64,000 bases of DNA from Tabrizicola fusiformis (GCF_013328815.1 NZ_JABUHN010000003.1:1-64000), one strand, 5' to 3'. Numbered from the stretch's first letter, positions 17,571 to 26,991 are shown. Numbers and translations: made by a program. Notes: generated by a model not told the origin, from the letters alone.

Positions 17571-18310
17571 ACCTCGCCCCCCGAGATGGTGATGGCCTGC
17601 CCGTTGACGCCGCCCGCGCCCTCGCTGCACAGCCAGAGCGCGGCAGAGGTGACCTCTTCCGGCTGATAGAGGCGGCTCTGCGGGCTCATCGCCTCCAATG
17701 CGGCGCGGGCCTGTTCGGGGCTGCGCCCGGTCTTTTCGCTGATGACGCGGATGGAGTGCTCGGTCATTTCCGTATCCAGAAAGCCGGGGCAGATGGCGTT
17801 CACCGTGACCGGCCCGCGCGCCACCTCAAGCGCAAGGCTGCGAACCATCCCCATGACCCCATGCTTGGCCGCCGCATAGGGGGCAACCTTGGCATAGCCC
17901 TTGATCCCGGCGGTGGAGGAGACGGCAATCAGCCGCCCCCAGCCCGGCATCTGTCGCAGCCCTTCGCGGAAGGTCAGGAAAACCCCGGTCAGGTTCACCG
18001 CCAGCATAGCATTCCACTGCGCCAGTGTGGTTTTGGCAAAGGGCGCGGAATCGGCCTGCCCGGCATTGGCGATCACGATGTCCACCGGCCCAGCCGCCGC
18101 ATAAAGGGCGGCAACCGAAGCCTCATCCGTCACGTCGCATTGCAGCGCGCGGAGGGCGGGATGGCGGGCAGCGGTCGCTTGCAGCGCCTCAACCCGGCGG
18201 CCGCAGATCACCACTTCGGCCGCCCCCGCCGCCGCGAAGCCCAGCGCAAGGCTGGCCCCCGCGCCCGAGCCGCCGCCCGTCACCAATACCCGCCGCCCCG
18301 CGATAGTCAT
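17567..18310 (-). CDS. Short-chain dehydrogenase/reductase
   Basis: 247 aa from ATG 18310, overlapping the upstream stop by four bases; the longer frame upstream lies inside the monooxygenase gene. Classical SDR motifs are all present: [15 protein letters not shown] (cofactor), NAGQAD, then Ser in SSTAGIKG and YAAAK as the catalytic Tyr/Lys. A PGFLDTEM block follows. It should interconvert a hydroxy and oxo group of a cyclohexane-carboxyl-CoA or beta-oxidation intermediate. Translational coupling to the monooxygenase/reductase makes it a dedicated member of the 2-aminobenzoyl-CoA route. Confidence 0.9.
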   Translation of the reverse strand: MTIAGRRVLVTGGGSGAGASLALGFAAAGAAEVVICGRRVEALQATAARHPALRALQCDVTDEASVAALYAAAGPVDIVIANAGQADSAPFAKTTLAQWNAMLAVNLTGVFLTFREGLRQMPGWGRLIAVSSTAGIKGYAKVAPYAAAKHGVMGMVRSLALEVARGPVTVNAICPGFLDTEMTEHSIRVISEKTGRSPEQARAALEAMSPQSRLYQPEEVTSAALWLCSEGAGGVNGQAITISGGEV

Positions 18311-20592
18311 GCCCGGATCACCTCTGTCGCCTTTTCCCGCAGCCGCCGCGCCTGATCGCGTCCTGCCAGATAGGGCAGCGGCCATTCGGCGCCAGTGTCG
18401 CCCGATTGCACGGCCGCGTGCAATGTCCAGTAGGGATCGGCCAGATGCGGGCGGGCAAGGCAGACCAGATCGGCCCGGCCTGCGAGGAGGATCTGATTGA
18501 CCTGCTCGGCCTCGGTGATGTTGCCCACCGCCATGGTGGCAAGGTTCGCCTCGTTGCGGATGCGGTCGCTGAACGGGGTCTGGAACATCCGGCCATAGAT
18601 CGGCTTGGCTTGCGTCGAGGTCTGGCCCGCCGACACGTCGATGATATCGGCGCCAGCTGCTGCGAACATCCGGGCGATTTCAACCGCCTCCGAGGGGGTC
18701 ACCCCTTCGGCGCCGACCCAGTCATTGGCAGAAATCCGCACCGACATCGGCTTGCCTGCCGGCCAGACCGCCCGCATGGCGCGCAGCACCTCCAACGGCC
18801 AGCGCATCCGGTTTTCAAGGCTGCCGCCATAGGCATCGGTCCGGTGGTTCGAGACCGGGCTGATGAAGCCGGAAATCAGATAGCCGTGGGCCGCATGCAG
18901 TTCCACCATGTCAAAGCCCGCCCGCGCCGCCATTTCGGTGGCCGCGACGAATTCCGCCGTGACCGCCTCCATATCCCCCCGGGTCATCTCGCGCGGGGTG
19001 GCATTTTTCGGCGACCACGGCAGGGCCGAAGGTGCGATGATTTCCCAGTTGCCGGATTTCAGGGGCGCGTCCCCCTCTTCCCAGCCGACCTGCGTCGAGG
19101 CTTTGCGCCCGGCATGGCCGATCTGGCAGCACAGCTTGGCATCCGTTTCGGCATGGACGAAATCGACCAGCCGTTTCCACGCCGCCTCATGCTCGGGGGC
19201 GTAAAGCCCGGGGCAGCCGGGGGTGATGCGGCCCTGCGCCGAAACGCAGGTCATTTCGGTATAGACCAGCCCTGCCCCGCCCTTGGCCCGCTCGGCGTAA
19301 TGCACGAAATGCCAGTCGGTCGGGCAGCCATCGACCGCCTTGTATTGCGCCATGGGGCTTACCACGACGCGGTTCTTCAGGGCCACATCGCGCAATTGGA
19401 AGGGCGCGAACATCGGCGCGCGGCCCGGCTGACCGCCCGCCTGTTTCTGGAACCAATCCTCGGCGCTGCGCAGCCATTTCGGATCGCGCAGGCGCAGGTT
19501 TTCGTGCGAAATCCGCTGGCTGCGGGTCAAGAGCGAATAGGCGAACTGTTCCGGCGGCAGGTCAAGATAGCGCTCGACCTCTTCGAACCATTCAAGGCTG
19601 TTGCGCGCCGCCGATTGCAGGCGCAGCACCTCGACCCGGCGTTCATCCTGATAGCGCTGGAAGGCGCCTTCCAGCGTCGGTTCGCTGTGCAGATATTCGG
19701 CCAGCGCAATCGCAGAGTCGAACGCCAGACGCGAGCCGGAACCGATCGAGAAATGCCCCGTCGCCGCCGCATCGCCCATCAGCACCACGTTCTGATGATA
19801 CCATTTCTGGCAGATCACACGGGGAAACTGCATCCACACCGCAGAGCCGCGCAGGTGGGCGGCGTTCGACATCAGGTCATGCCCGCCCAGATGGCGTTCA
19901 AAGATCTTGCGGCAGGTCTCGACGGTTTCTTCCTTGCTCATCGCCTCAAAGCCCAGCTTGTCCCAGGTCTCGGGCAGGGTTTCGACGATGAAGGTCGCGG
20001 TGTTGTCATCGAACTGATAGACATGGGCCCAGACCCAGCCATGTTCGGTCTTCTCGAAGATGAAGGTGAAGGCGTCGTCGAATTTCTGATGGGTGCCTAG
20101 CCAGACGAACTTGCACTTGCGGGTGTCGATGTCGGGCTGGAACACATCGGAATATTCGCGCCGCACCAAGGAGTTGATGCCGTCCGAGGCGACCACCAGA
20201 TCGTAGTCCTTGCGGTAATCCTCGGCGGTCTTGAACTCGGTCTCAAACCGCATGTCCACGCCCAGCTCACGCGCCCGGGCCTGCAACAGGATCAGCATTT
20301 GTTTGCGCCCGATCCCGGCAAAGCCATGCCCGCCCGACACCGTGCGCACGCCGTCATGGATCACCGCGATATCGTCCCAATAGGCGAAATGGCTGCGGAT
20401 CGCGTCGGTGGAAACCGGATCGTTCTTCTGCATCCGGCCAAGTGCATCGTCCGACAGCACCACACCCCAGCCAAAGGTGTCATTGGCGCGGTTGCGTTCC
20501 AGCACCGTCACCTGATGCGCCGGATCGCGCAGTTTCATCGAGATGGCGAAGTAAAGTCCGGCGGGGCCACCGCCAAGGCAGAGAATCTTCAT
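18307..20592 (-). CDS. 2-aminobenzoyl-CoA monooxygenase/reductase-type fusion (salicylyl-CoA hydroxylase/oxidoreductase family)
   Basis: 761 aa from ATG 20592. Residues about 1-385 form a class A flavin monooxygenase: [19 protein letters not shown] (FAD), [24 protein letters not shown] and [14 protein letters not shown]. Residues about 395-761 form an Old Yellow Enzyme-type reductase: [38 protein letters not shown] and YGGSLENR. This unusual two-domain layout is that of Azoarcus evansii 2-aminobenzoyl-CoA monooxygenase/reductase, which hydroxylates and then reduces the ring to 2-amino-5-oxocyclohex-1-ene-carboxyl-CoA with two NADH. Database labels often call relatives bifunctional salicylyl-CoA 5-hydroxylase; RidA, ligase and isatin-forming neighbours favour the 2-amino substrate. 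First gene of the operon. Confidence 0.85.
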   Translation of the reverse strand: MKILCLGGGPAGLYFAISMKLRDPAHQVTVLERNRANDTFGWGVVLSDDALGRMQKNDPVSTDAIRSHFAYWDDIAVIHDGVRTVSGGHGFAGIGRKQMLILLQARARELGVDMRFETEFKTAEDYRKDYDLVVASDGINSLVRREYSDVFQPDIDTRKCKFVWLGTHQKFDDAFTFIFEKTEHGWVWAHVYQFDDNTATFIVETLPETWDKLGFEAMSKEETVETCRKIFERHLGGHDLMSNAAHLRGSAVWMQFPRVICQKWYHQNVVLMGDAAATGHFSIGSGSRLAFDSAIALAEYLHSEPTLEGAFQRYQDERRVEVLRLQSAARNSLEWFEEVERYLDLPPEQFAYSLLTRSQRISHENLRLRDPKWLRSAEDWFQKQAGGQPGRAPMFAPFQLRDVALKNRVVVSPMAQYKAVDGCPTDWHFVHYAERAKGGAGLVYTEMTCVSAQGRITPGCPGLYAPEHEAAWKRLVDFVHAETDAKLCCQIGHAGRKASTQVGWEEGDAPLKSGNWEIIAPSALPWSPKNATPREMTRGDMEAVTAEFVAATEMAARAGFDMVELHAAHGYLISGFISPVSNHRTDAYGGSLENRMRWPLEVLRAMRAVWPAGKPMSVRISANDWVGAEGVTPSEAVEIARMFAAAGADIIDVSAGQTSTQAKPIYGRMFQTPFSDRIRNEANLATMAVGNITEAEQVNQILLAGRADLVCLARPHLADPYWTLHAAVQSGDTGAEWPLPYLAGRDQARRLREKATEVIRA

Positions 20593-20657
20593 GGCAAGCT
20601 TCCTTGCAAGGGGGCGTCGCGCGCCGATGGCCACAGGCTGGCACTCGGCACAAACAA

Positions 20658-20685
20658 TTTCAAGCTTAAAATTTCTAGCTTGAAA
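20658..20685. promoter_or_regulatory. Inverted-repeat operator between divergent catabolic operons
   Basis: TTTCAAGCT (20658-20666), a 10-base spacer and AGCTTGAAA (20677-20685) form a perfect 9-10-9 inverted repeat in an AT-rich island of an otherwise GC-rich 121-bp divergent region. It lies about 65 bp from the monooxygenase/reductase start and 28 bp from the hydratase start. The shape and position fit a MarR-family operator, most simply for the MarR encoded at 17139-17570, controlling both directions. Confidence 0.72.
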
Positions 20686-20713
20686 AATTTATCCAGCCCG
20701 CCATGATGCAGGC

Positions 20714-21469
20714 ATGGACCTGATCATCGAACATCTGCCCGGCTGGTCGCGGCTGACCATTCACCGGCCCGAAGCCAAGAATGCGCTGAACACCGCCCTT
20801 CTGGGGCGGATTGCGGCGGAACTGATGCGGCTGGCGGAGGATTCCGCCTGCCGCGCCGTGGTGCTGACCGGGGCCGAGGGCAATTTCGCCGCCGGCGCCG
20901 ACATTGGCGAGATCGCGGACAAGACCACAGCCGAAGGCGCCATTGACCCGCGCAAGGGGCACTGGGCCGCCATCCGCGCCTTCCCCAAGCCGCTGGTGGC
21001 GGCGGTGGACGGCTTTGCCCTTGGCGGCGGGTTCGAACTGGCGCTGATGGCCGATTGCATGGTGCTGGGGGCCACGGCGCGGCTGGGCCTGCCGGAAACC
21101 AACCTTGGCCTGATCCCGGGCGCGGGCGGCGGGCAGCGGCTGATGGCGCTTGCGGGCCGGGCGCGGGCGACGCGGCTGGTGCTGACGGGTGAAATCATCG
21201 ACGCGGCGACGGCGCATGACTGGGGCATTGCCGGCTGGTTTTGCGATGGCCCTGCCCTGCCACAGGCCGAGGCGCTGGCCGCACGGCTTGCCCTGCGCGC
21301 GCCGTTGGCTTTGCAAGCGGCCAAGGCGGCGCTGGTCGCAGGCGGAGAGCAGGCACTGGCGCTGCAAGATGAGCGCGCGGGGTTCGAGCGGCTGCTCGAC
21401 AGCGCCGACAAGGCCGAAGGCATCGCCGCCTTCCGCGAAAAACGCAAACCGCAATTCCGGGGGGAATGA
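20714..21469 (+). CDS. Enoyl-CoA hydratase
   Basis: 251 aa crotonase. The sequence EGNFAAGADIGEIADK and AVDGFALGGGFELALMADC gives the oxyanion hole, and LPETNLGLIPGAGGGQRL carries the Glu/Gly pattern of true enoyl-CoA hydratases. It starts a three-gene operon divergent from the 2-aminobenzoyl-CoA operon and shares its operator region. Together with the next two genes it gives a complete hydratase-dehydrogenase-thiolase set for the linear acyl-CoA left after ring opening. Confidence 0.93.
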   Translation: MDLIIEHLPGWSRLTIHRPEAKNALNTALLGRIAAELMRLAEDSACRAVVLTGAEGNFAAGADIGEIADKTTAEGAIDPRKGHWAAIRAFPKPLVAAVDGFALGGGFELALMADCMVLGATARLGLPETNLGLIPGAGGGQRLMALAGRARATRLVLTGEIIDAATAHDWGIAGWFCDGPALPQAEALAARLALRAPLALQAAKAALVAGGEQALALQDERAGFERLLDSADKAEGIAAFREKRKPQFRGE

Positions 21470-21470
21470 C

Positions 21471-22574
21471 ATGATCATCGGCGTGGCGGGCCTTGGCACC
21501 ATGGGCCTTGGCATCGTGCAAACCTATGCGCAGGCAGGATTTTCCGTGCTGGCAACCGATGCCCACGGCCCGGCACGCGGCAGCGCCCTTGCCCGGCTGG
21601 CCGCAGCCCTTGCCCCCCGCGTCGCCAAGGGCGCGATGACGGATGAGGCACGCGATGCCCTTCTGGCGCGGGTCACCGTGATCGACAGCGCCGATCAATT
21701 CGCCCCCGCCGCCCTGATCATCGAGGCGATTGTCGAACGGCTGGACGCCAAGCAGGCGCTTTTCACAGCCCTTGCCGCGGCGGCGCCCGAAGCGGTGCTG
21801 GCCACCAACACCTCTTCCATTCCGGTGCATCAGATCGCGGCGGGGCTGGCGCGGCCGGAACGGCTGCTGGGCTTGCATTTCTTCAACCCGGCGCCGGTGA
21901 TGAAGCTGGTCGAACTGATCGGTCCTGTGGGCTGCGACCCGCAGGCGCTGGCCCTTGCCCGGCAGGTGACAGAGGCGGCCGGCAAGACCGTGATCAACGC
22001 CCCCGACCGACCCGGTTTCATCGTCAACCGCTGTGCCCGCCCGTTCTATGGCGAGGCGCTGGCGCTTCTGGAAGAGGGCCGCAGCCCGGGCGAGATTGAC
22101 GCCGCCATGCAGGCCGCAGGCTATCGCCTTGGCCCCTTCGCCCTGATCGATCTGATCGGTGCCGACATCAACCTTGCCGCGACCGAGGGGCTGTCGGCGG
22201 CGATGGGCGGCCATCCGCGCTATCACGTCTTTGCCGCGCTGCGGGCGCAGGTGGCCGCGGGCGCGCTGGGGGCCAAGACCGGGCGCGGCTTCACCTTTAA
22301 AGGTGAAGCCGCGCCCGTTCCCCCGGATGCTGCCTCCATTGTGGCGCGGATCGAGGCGGCCTTGGTGAACGAAGCCTGCTGGCTTCTGTCCGAGGGCGGG
22401 GTGACGCGCGACGGCATCGACACCGCCCTGAAGCTTGGCCTCAACTTCCCGCGCGGACCGTTCGGGATGCTGGACCACCACGGCGCCGCCACGATCCGCG
22501 CCACCCTCGCCGCCCTTGAGGCGGCAACATCGCTCAAGGGCCGTTACGCCCCCGCACCGGAGCTTGCCGCATGA
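21471..22574 (+). CDS. 3-hydroxyacyl-CoA dehydrogenase (two C-terminal domains)
   Basis: 367 aa from ATG 21471, one base after the hydratase stop. The NAD motif is IGVAGLGTMGLGIVQ, the middle ATNTSSIPV and the catalytic segment LLGLHFFNPAPVMKLVELI with the active His. The C-terminal all-helical domain is followed by a second copy-like region (VNEACWLLSEGGVTRDGIDTA), so it is longer than single-domain enzymes of about 285 aa and resembles the dehydrogenase half of FadB or PaaH. It oxidises the 3-hydroxyacyl-CoA made by the preceding hydratase. A 36-bp perfect DNA palindrome lies inside the gene at 22281-22316. Confidence 0.92.
   Translation: MIIGVAGLGTMGLGIVQTYAQAGFSVLATDAHGPARGSALARLAAALAPRVAKGAMTDEARDALLARVTVIDSADQFAPAALIIEAIVERLDAKQALFTALAAAAPEAVLATNTSSIPVHQIAAGLARPERLLGLHFFNPAPVMKLVELIGPVGCDPQALALARQVTEAAGKTVINAPDRPGFIVNRCARPFYGEALALLEEGRSPGEIDAAMQAAGYRLGPFALIDLIGADINLAATEGLSAAMGGHPRYHVFAALRAQVAAGALGAKTGRGFTFKGEAAPVPPDAASIVARIEAALVNEACWLLSEGGVTRDGIDTALKLGLNFPRGPFGMLDHHGAATIRATLAALEAATSLKGRYAPAPELAA
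22281..22316. repeat. 36-bp perfect palindrome inside coding sequence
   Basis: GGGCGCGGCTTCACCTTT is followed immediately by its exact reverse complement, with no loop bases other than the central TTTAAA. It encodes GRGFTFKGEAAP between the two C-terminal domains of the dehydrogenase. Such a sequence can extrude a cruciform in DNA or form a very stable mRNA hairpin. Confidence 0.95.
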
Positions 22575-23746
22575 CCGAGGTTTTCCTTTGCTCCCACCGC
22601 CGCACCCCGATTGGCCGCCACGGCGGCGCTTTGGCCATGCTGCGGCCCGACGATATGGCCGCCCATGTGATCGACGGGCTGCTGGACCTGCACCCCGGGC
22701 TGGCGGTGGATGAGGTGATCTTCGGCTGTGCCAATCAGGCGGGCGAGGATAACCGCAATGTGGCGCGGATGGCTGTGCTGCTGTCGCGCCTGCCGGAAAC
22801 GGTGCCGGCGCTGACGGTGAACCGGCTTTGCGCCTCGGGTCTGGATGCGGTGATCGCGGGGGCGCGGGCGGTGCGTGACGGGGCCGATCTGGTGATCGCG
22901 GGCGGGGTCGAAAGCATGACCCGCGCCCCCTTCGTTCTGGGCAAGGCGGAAACCGCCTTTGCCCGCGCGGCAGAGATACATGACACCACCATCGGCTGGC
23001 GCTTTGTGAATGACCGGATCGCGCAGGCTTATGGCGTTGAATCCATGCCGGAAACCGCCGAGAATGTGGCCGCCGACCATGGCATTTCCCGCGCCGATCA
23101 GGATGCTTTCGCGCTGCGCTCGCAGGCGCGCTATGATGCGGGCTGGCACGCAAGCGATATCCTGCCGGCCACCCTCCGGGGCCGCAAGGGCGATACGGTG
23201 GTCAATGCCGACGAACACCCCCGCGCCACCACGATCGAGAAACTGGCAGCCCTGCCCGCGCCGTTCCGCAAGGGCGGCACGGTGACGGCGGGCAATGCTT
23301 CAGGCGTGAATGACGGAGCGGCGGCGCTGATCCTTGCTTCGGCGGCAGGGGTGAAGCGGTTCGGCTTGCAGCCGCTGGCCCGGGTCGGGCGGGCGGCTTC
23401 GGCGGGGGTCGCGCCGCGGGTCATGGGCATCGGGCCGGTGGCGGCGGTGGAGCGGCTGGTGGCGCGCGGCGCCCGCAGACCGGGCGACATGGATGTGATC
23501 GAGCTGAACGAGGCTTTCGCGGCGCAGGCGCTGGCCTGCACCCGAGCCTGGGGTCTGGCCGATGACGACGCCCGCGTGAACGCCCATGGCGGCGGCATCA
23601 GCATGGGCCATCCCTTGGGCATGTCCGGCGCCCGCATCGCCGGCACCGCCGCGCGGCGACTGGCCGAGGGCGGCAGTGCCGCTGCGCTGGTCACGCTCTG
23701 CGTCGGCGTCGGGCAAGGGGTGGCGCTGGAACTGTTGGCGGTCTGA
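22571..23746 (+). CDS. Acetyl-CoA acyltransferase (3-oxoadipyl-CoA/acyl-CoA thiolase)
   Basis: 391 aa; the ATG overlaps the dehydrogenase stop (ATGA). Thiolase signatures are VNRLCASGLDAVIAGAR with the nucleophilic Cys near residue 90, the central NASGVNDGAAALILAS, ELNEAFAAQ, NAHGGGISMGHPLGMSGAR with the His, and LCVGVGQGVALELL with the second Cys. It most resembles PcaF/PaaJ-type enzymes, which cleave 3-oxoadipyl-CoA to succinyl-CoA and acetyl-CoA. Here it should finish degradation of the dicarboxylic acyl-CoA from the aromatic ring. Confidence 0.93.
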   Translation: MTEVFLCSHRRTPIGRHGGALAMLRPDDMAAHVIDGLLDLHPGLAVDEVIFGCANQAGEDNRNVARMAVLLSRLPETVPALTVNRLCASGLDAVIAGARAVRDGADLVIAGGVESMTRAPFVLGKAETAFARAAEIHDTTIGWRFVNDRIAQAYGVESMPETAENVAADHGISRADQDAFALRSQARYDAGWHASDILPATLRGRKGDTVVNADEHPRATTIEKLAALPAPFRKGGTVTAGNASGVNDGAAALILASAAGVKRFGLQPLARVGRAASAGVAPRVMGIGPVAAVERLVARGARRPGDMDVIELNEAFAAQALACTRAWGLADDDARVNAHGGGISMGHPLGMSGARIAGTAARRLAEGGSAAALVTLCVGVGQGVALELLAV

Positions 23747-23775
23747 TACTGGCCGATGTCCGGGGCGCGGCCCCG

Positions 23776-23806
23776 GGCCCCGGGATATTTGAGCCAAGAT
23801 GAAAGC
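23776..23806 (+). repeat. GGGATATTT dispersed repeat
   Basis: CCCCGGGATATTTGAGCC continues into AAGATGAAAGC, between the convergent thiolase and BNR-protein genes. Its closest relatives in the window are at 26992-27017 and, inverted, at 16240-16263. Confidence 0.75.
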
Positions 23807-23814
23807 CGGGGGCG

Positions 23815-24972
23815 TCAGGCGGGTTCCAGCACCTCGACACAGAGGACCGTGGGCAGGTGGCGGGCAATCTCGGTCCACTGGTCGCCCTCATCCGCCGTGG
23901 CAAAGACCGAGCCGCTGTTGGTGCCGAAATAGACCCCGGCGGGGGATTGCCGGTCGGTCGCCATCGACTGACGCAGCACGGTGAAGAAGCAATTCTTGCC
24001 CGGCAGGCCGTTGTCCAGCGCCTGCCAGTTTGCGCCGCCATCGCGTGAGCGCCAGACCTTGGCGGCGGCATCGGGCGGAAAGCGGCCCTTGGTATCGCCG
24101 TTCAGCGGCAGCACCCAGAGGGTTTGCGGATCGGCCGGATGCACGGCAATCGGAAAGCCGAAGGTAGAGGGCAGACCTTGGGTGATTTCCACCCAGTTGC
24201 GCCCGCCATCGGGGCTGCGGAAGACGCCGTGGTGGTTCTGCTGATAGAGCAGGTCGGCACCCGGCAGCGGCCCCGGCGCGCGCACCATGTTGTGAACGCA
24301 AAAGCCCACGTCATGGCCGCAGGCGCCGTGATCATCTTCGGTCGCCTCATTGGCGCGGCGGTTCCGCCGGTCCCAGGTGGCGCCGCCGTCTTCGGTGGCG
24401 AACACCCCGGCGGCCGAGATGCCGACCCAGAGTTTGGCCGGATTGGACGGGTCAGAGATGATCGTATGCAGCACCAGCCCCGCGCCACCCGGCTCCCAGC
24501 TTGGGCCAGAGGGGTGGTCCGACAGGCCCTGCACAAGGGTCCAGCTTGCGCCGTCGTCATGGCTGGCGAAAAGCTGTGCCGGTTTGGTGCCGGCATAAAG
24601 AATGCCCCCCGCCCGGTGCAGCGACCAGATCGCCTTGACGCTGCCGGTATAGGGGGCGGGCGGGGCGGCGGTCATGCCGGTATAGGTGGCCATTTCGGGG
24701 TTTTCGGCCAGCCAGACATCCGCCTGACCGTTGGAGAGTTTGGACAGCGCCCATGTCGCCCCGCCATCGGTCGAGCGGAACACCCCGGCCCCGTGCCAGT
24801 CGCCGCCCCCCGCCGCCCAGAGCGTGCCGGTAGCGGGATCGCCGATCACATGGTTGATCGGCCAGCCCTCGCAGAGCGGGCCGCTGACCTGCCAGTCCTG
24901 CCGCGCGGCATCGCCGTCGAGAATGAATACCCCCTTGGTGGTGCCGACCAGCACCCGAACCCCGTCACCCAT
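23815..24972 (-). CDS. BNR/Asp-box beta-propeller protein (sialidase-like), function unknown
   Basis: 385 aa with repeated Asp-box motifs: FRSTDGGATWALS, FASHDDGASWTLV, FATEDGGATWDRR, FRSPDGGRNWVEI, WRSRDGGANWQAL and FATADEGDQWTEI. At least six blades are therefore visible, as in the exo-sialidase/photosystem-stability (Ycf48) fold. The catalytic Arg triad of real sialidases is not apparent, and no signal peptide precedes VRVLVGTTKGVFILDGD, so a secreted glycosidase is unlikely. It lies between the thiolase operon and the AraC gene, and its link with aromatic degradation is only positional. Confidence 0.8.
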   Translation of the reverse strand: MGDGVRVLVGTTKGVFILDGDAARQDWQVSGPLCEGWPINHVIGDPATGTLWAAGGGDWHGAGVFRSTDGGATWALSKLSNGQADVWLAENPEMATYTGMTAAPPAPYTGSVKAIWSLHRAGGILYAGTKPAQLFASHDDGASWTLVQGLSDHPSGPSWEPGGAGLVLHTIISDPSNPAKLWVGISAAGVFATEDGGATWDRRNRRANEATEDDHGACGHDVGFCVHNMVRAPGPLPGADLLYQQNHHGVFRSPDGGRNWVEITQGLPSTFGFPIAVHPADPQTLWVLPLNGDTKGRFPPDAAAKVWRSRDGGANWQALDNGLPGKNCFFTVLRQSMATDRQSPAGVYFGTNSGSVFATADEGDQWTEIARHLPTVLCVEVLEPA

Positions 24973-25011
24973 GCCGCACCCTCCCGATGGATGCCGGATG
25001 CTAACACGGAA

Positions 25012-26019
25012 TCAGCTTTCGTCACCCTGCCCTGTCGCGGCGCGCAGCGTGTCGCGCGGGCAAAGGCCAAAGCGGGCGCGGTAGAGTTCCGAGAAGCGGC
25101 CGAAATGGCTGAAACCCCAGCGCAGGGCGACCTCGGTGACGGTGGTGCCGGGGGCGGCGGCCGTCAGATCGGCATGGGCACGGGCCAGCCGCGCCTCGCG
25201 CCAGAAGCCGAGCGGCGTGGTGCCGCGATGGGCGCGGAAGGCCAGTTGCAACCCGCGCGGGCTGATCCCGGCCGCGGCGGCCACCTCTTCCAATGTGATC
25301 GGCTGATCGAGATGGGCGGCGATGAACCCTTCGGCCAGCCGCAGGTGGCGCGGGCGGGGTGCGGCGCGGTGGCGCTGCATCAGGGCGGCATGATCGTGTC
25401 GCCCGGCCTCGAGCAGGCCCGACAGAACCGTGCTTTCGATCTGCCGCGCCATCAGGCTGGGGCCGATCGGCGGGCTGCCCGCATCGGTCTCGGCCACCAG
25501 CCAGAGGACCAGCCGCTTCAGCGCCGCCCCCGCCCCCGTGGTCAGGTCGAGCGGACCTTCAAAGGTCAGGGGTCGGTCCGAAGCGCCACCGAGCGCCGCC
25601 GCCAGATGGTCCTGCATGGCGGCTCGGGCGATCTGCACCAGAACCTGTCGCGTGCCCGCCTCCCAGACCATGCGGGTCGGCAGATGCGGGTTCAGCACCG
25701 CCGCCTGCGCCGGGCTGGACAGATAGCGGCCCGCGCCGTTGGAAATCTCTGCCCCGCCGGACAGCGGGATTTGCAGCAGGTAGAACCCGCCCAGTTCCCC
25801 CGGCGCAATCAGGGTGCGGGCACCATATTCGATATAGTTCAGCGACAGGCGCTGTCCGGGCAGATGGTGGTGGCTTGCATCAAACCCCGCCTGCCGCCCC
25901 TCGGTCTCAAGCCGGTGCGGACAGAACACCGCCGCCACCCGCTCGCGCGCCTCATCAAGGTCGCGGGTGCGAAACAGCGCATGGCCGGCAAGCGGCGCGG
26001 GGAAATGGGTGGCCGTCAT
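25012..26019 (-). CDS. AraC family transcriptional regulator (candidate indole-module activator)
   Basis: 335 aa from ATG 26019, preceded by GGGAGT. The C-terminal 100 residues hold two helix-turn-helix units (ITLEEVAAAAGISPRGLQLA and VTEVALRWGFSHFGRFSELY). The N-terminal 200 residues resemble the AraC_binding_2 sensor of regulators for aromatic compounds. It is divergent from the SDR/monooxygenase/flavin reductase operon, the same arrangement as IifR in the Acinetobacter indole cluster. The directly repeated CGGATAG at 26111-26137 is its likely binding site. The effector may be indole or a derivative. Confidence 0.88.
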   Translation of the reverse strand: MTATHFPAPLAGHALFRTRDLDEARERVAAVFCPHRLETEGRQAGFDASHHHLPGQRLSLNYIEYGARTLIAPGELGGFYLLQIPLSGGAEISNGAGRYLSSPAQAAVLNPHLPTRMVWEAGTRQVLVQIARAAMQDHLAAALGGASDRPLTFEGPLDLTTGAGAALKRLVLWLVAETDAGSPPIGPSLMARQIESTVLSGLLEAGRHDHAALMQRHRAAPRPRHLRLAEGFIAAHLDQPITLEEVAAAAGISPRGLQLAFRAHRGTTPLGFWREARLARAHADLTAAAPGTTVTEVALRWGFSHFGRFSELYRARFGLCPRDTLRAATGQGDES

Positions 26020-26110
26020 CGGGACTCCCTTGGCTGGGGTCAGCGTAACACGGCCCGGGCCGATCCGGCGCGCCAATCCGTCGCCCCGGAGTCACGATTT
26101 TTTCGTTTTT

Positions 26111-26137
26111 CGGATAGGCCGCGCGCCCTGCGGATAG
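26111..26137. promoter_or_regulatory. Candidate AraC-type direct-repeat operator
   Basis: CGGATAG at 26111-26117 recurs at 26131-26137, exactly 20 bp apart, so the copies lie on nearly the same face of DNA, as AraC-family dimers require. The pair sits about 60-90 bp upstream of the SDR start in the divergent region. Confidence 0.55.
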
Positions 26138-26197
26138 CGGATCGCAGGGGAGCGGTCACAATTCCTTCAAACCCAAAGCAATAACAGGGAGAATGCC

Positions 26198-26965
26198 ATG
26201 AAGGGTCTTGCGGGCAAGGTTGCCATCGTGCCGGGCGGGGTGACCAAGATCGGACGGGCGGTGGTTGATGGCTTCCGCGCGGCGGGGGCCGAGGTGATGG
26301 TGGCCGACCTCGCGCCCGGTGAGGGATTCTCCTCCGACGTGGGTTTCCAGAACTGCGACCTGCGCGACGATGCCCAGATTGCCGCGCTGGTGGCGGCGAC
26401 GAAAGAGCGGTTCGGGCGGATCGACTTTCTGGTCAATGTCGCCTGCACCTATCTGGACAATGGCGCCGCCTCGACCCGGGCGGAATGGCTGGATGCGCTG
26501 GATGTGAACATCGTCGGCTCGGTCATGCTGATGCAGGCGGCGCGGGCGGAATTGGCCAAGAACAAGGGCGCCATCGTCAACTTCGGCTCGATTTCCAGCC
26601 GCGTCGCGCAGACCGGGCGCTGGCTTTATCCGGTGTCGAAGGCCGCGATCCTGCAACTGACCCGCAATCAGGCGATGGATCTGGCGCCCGAAGGCATCCG
26701 GGTGAATGCCGTCTCGCCGGGCTGGACATGGAGCAACATCATGGACCAGTTGACCGGCGGCGACCGGGCGAAAACCGATGCGGTGGCAGCACCCTTCCAC
26801 CTTTTGGGCCGGGTGGCCGACCCCGAGGAGGTGGCGCAGGCGGTGCTGTTCCTGTGTTCGGACGCGGCCAGCTTCATCACCGGCACCGATATCTGTGTGG
26901 ACGGCGGATATACCGCCATGGGCCCGGAACAGGCGGTGCCCGCAATTCCCAAACTGATGGCGTAA
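26198..26965 (+). CDS. Short-chain dehydrogenase, IifB-like, with altered cofactor motif
   Basis: 255 aa. The catalytic Ser (NFGSISSRVAQTG) and YPVSK are present, and the tail ends in ITGTDICVDGGYTAMGPEQ. Two hallmark motifs deviate: the cofactor loop reads VPGGVTKIGRAV instead of TGxxxGIG, and NNAG reads NVACTY. It opens the operon with the flavin monooxygenase and reductase. In Acinetobacter the equivalent IifB oxidises indole-2,3-dihydrodiol to 3-hydroxyindolin-2-one (dioxindole), which fits this context. Start ATG 26198 follows CAGGGAGAA. The assignment of substrate is inference from synteny. Confidence 0.82.
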   Translation: MKGLAGKVAIVPGGVTKIGRAVVDGFRAAGAEVMVADLAPGEGFSSDVGFQNCDLRDDAQIAALVAATKERFGRIDFLVNVACTYLDNGAASTRAEWLDALDVNIVGSVMLMQAARAELAKNKGAIVNFGSISSRVAQTGRWLYPVSKAAILQLTRNQAMDLAPEGIRVNAVSPGWTWSNIMDQLTGGDRAKTDAVAAPFHLLGRVADPEEVAQAVLFLCSDAASFITGTDICVDGGYTAMGPEQAVPAIPKLMA

Positions 26966-26991
26966 TGCCCTGCCCCGGCCGGGGCTCCGGC

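Noticed and set aside
18307-20592. Salicylyl-CoA 5-hydroxylase as the primary call
   Set aside because: The same fusion family bears that label, but salicylate would not need RidA and no other salicylate gene is present. The amino-substrate version fits the neighbours better; the ambiguity is noted in the entry.
22281-22316. Internal transcription terminator
   Set aside because: No T-run follows the palindrome and it lies in the middle of an intact gene within a coupled operon.
23815-24972. Secreted sialidase
   Set aside because: Asp-boxes are present but no signal peptide or catalytic Arg triad is visible, so only the propeller fold can be claimed.
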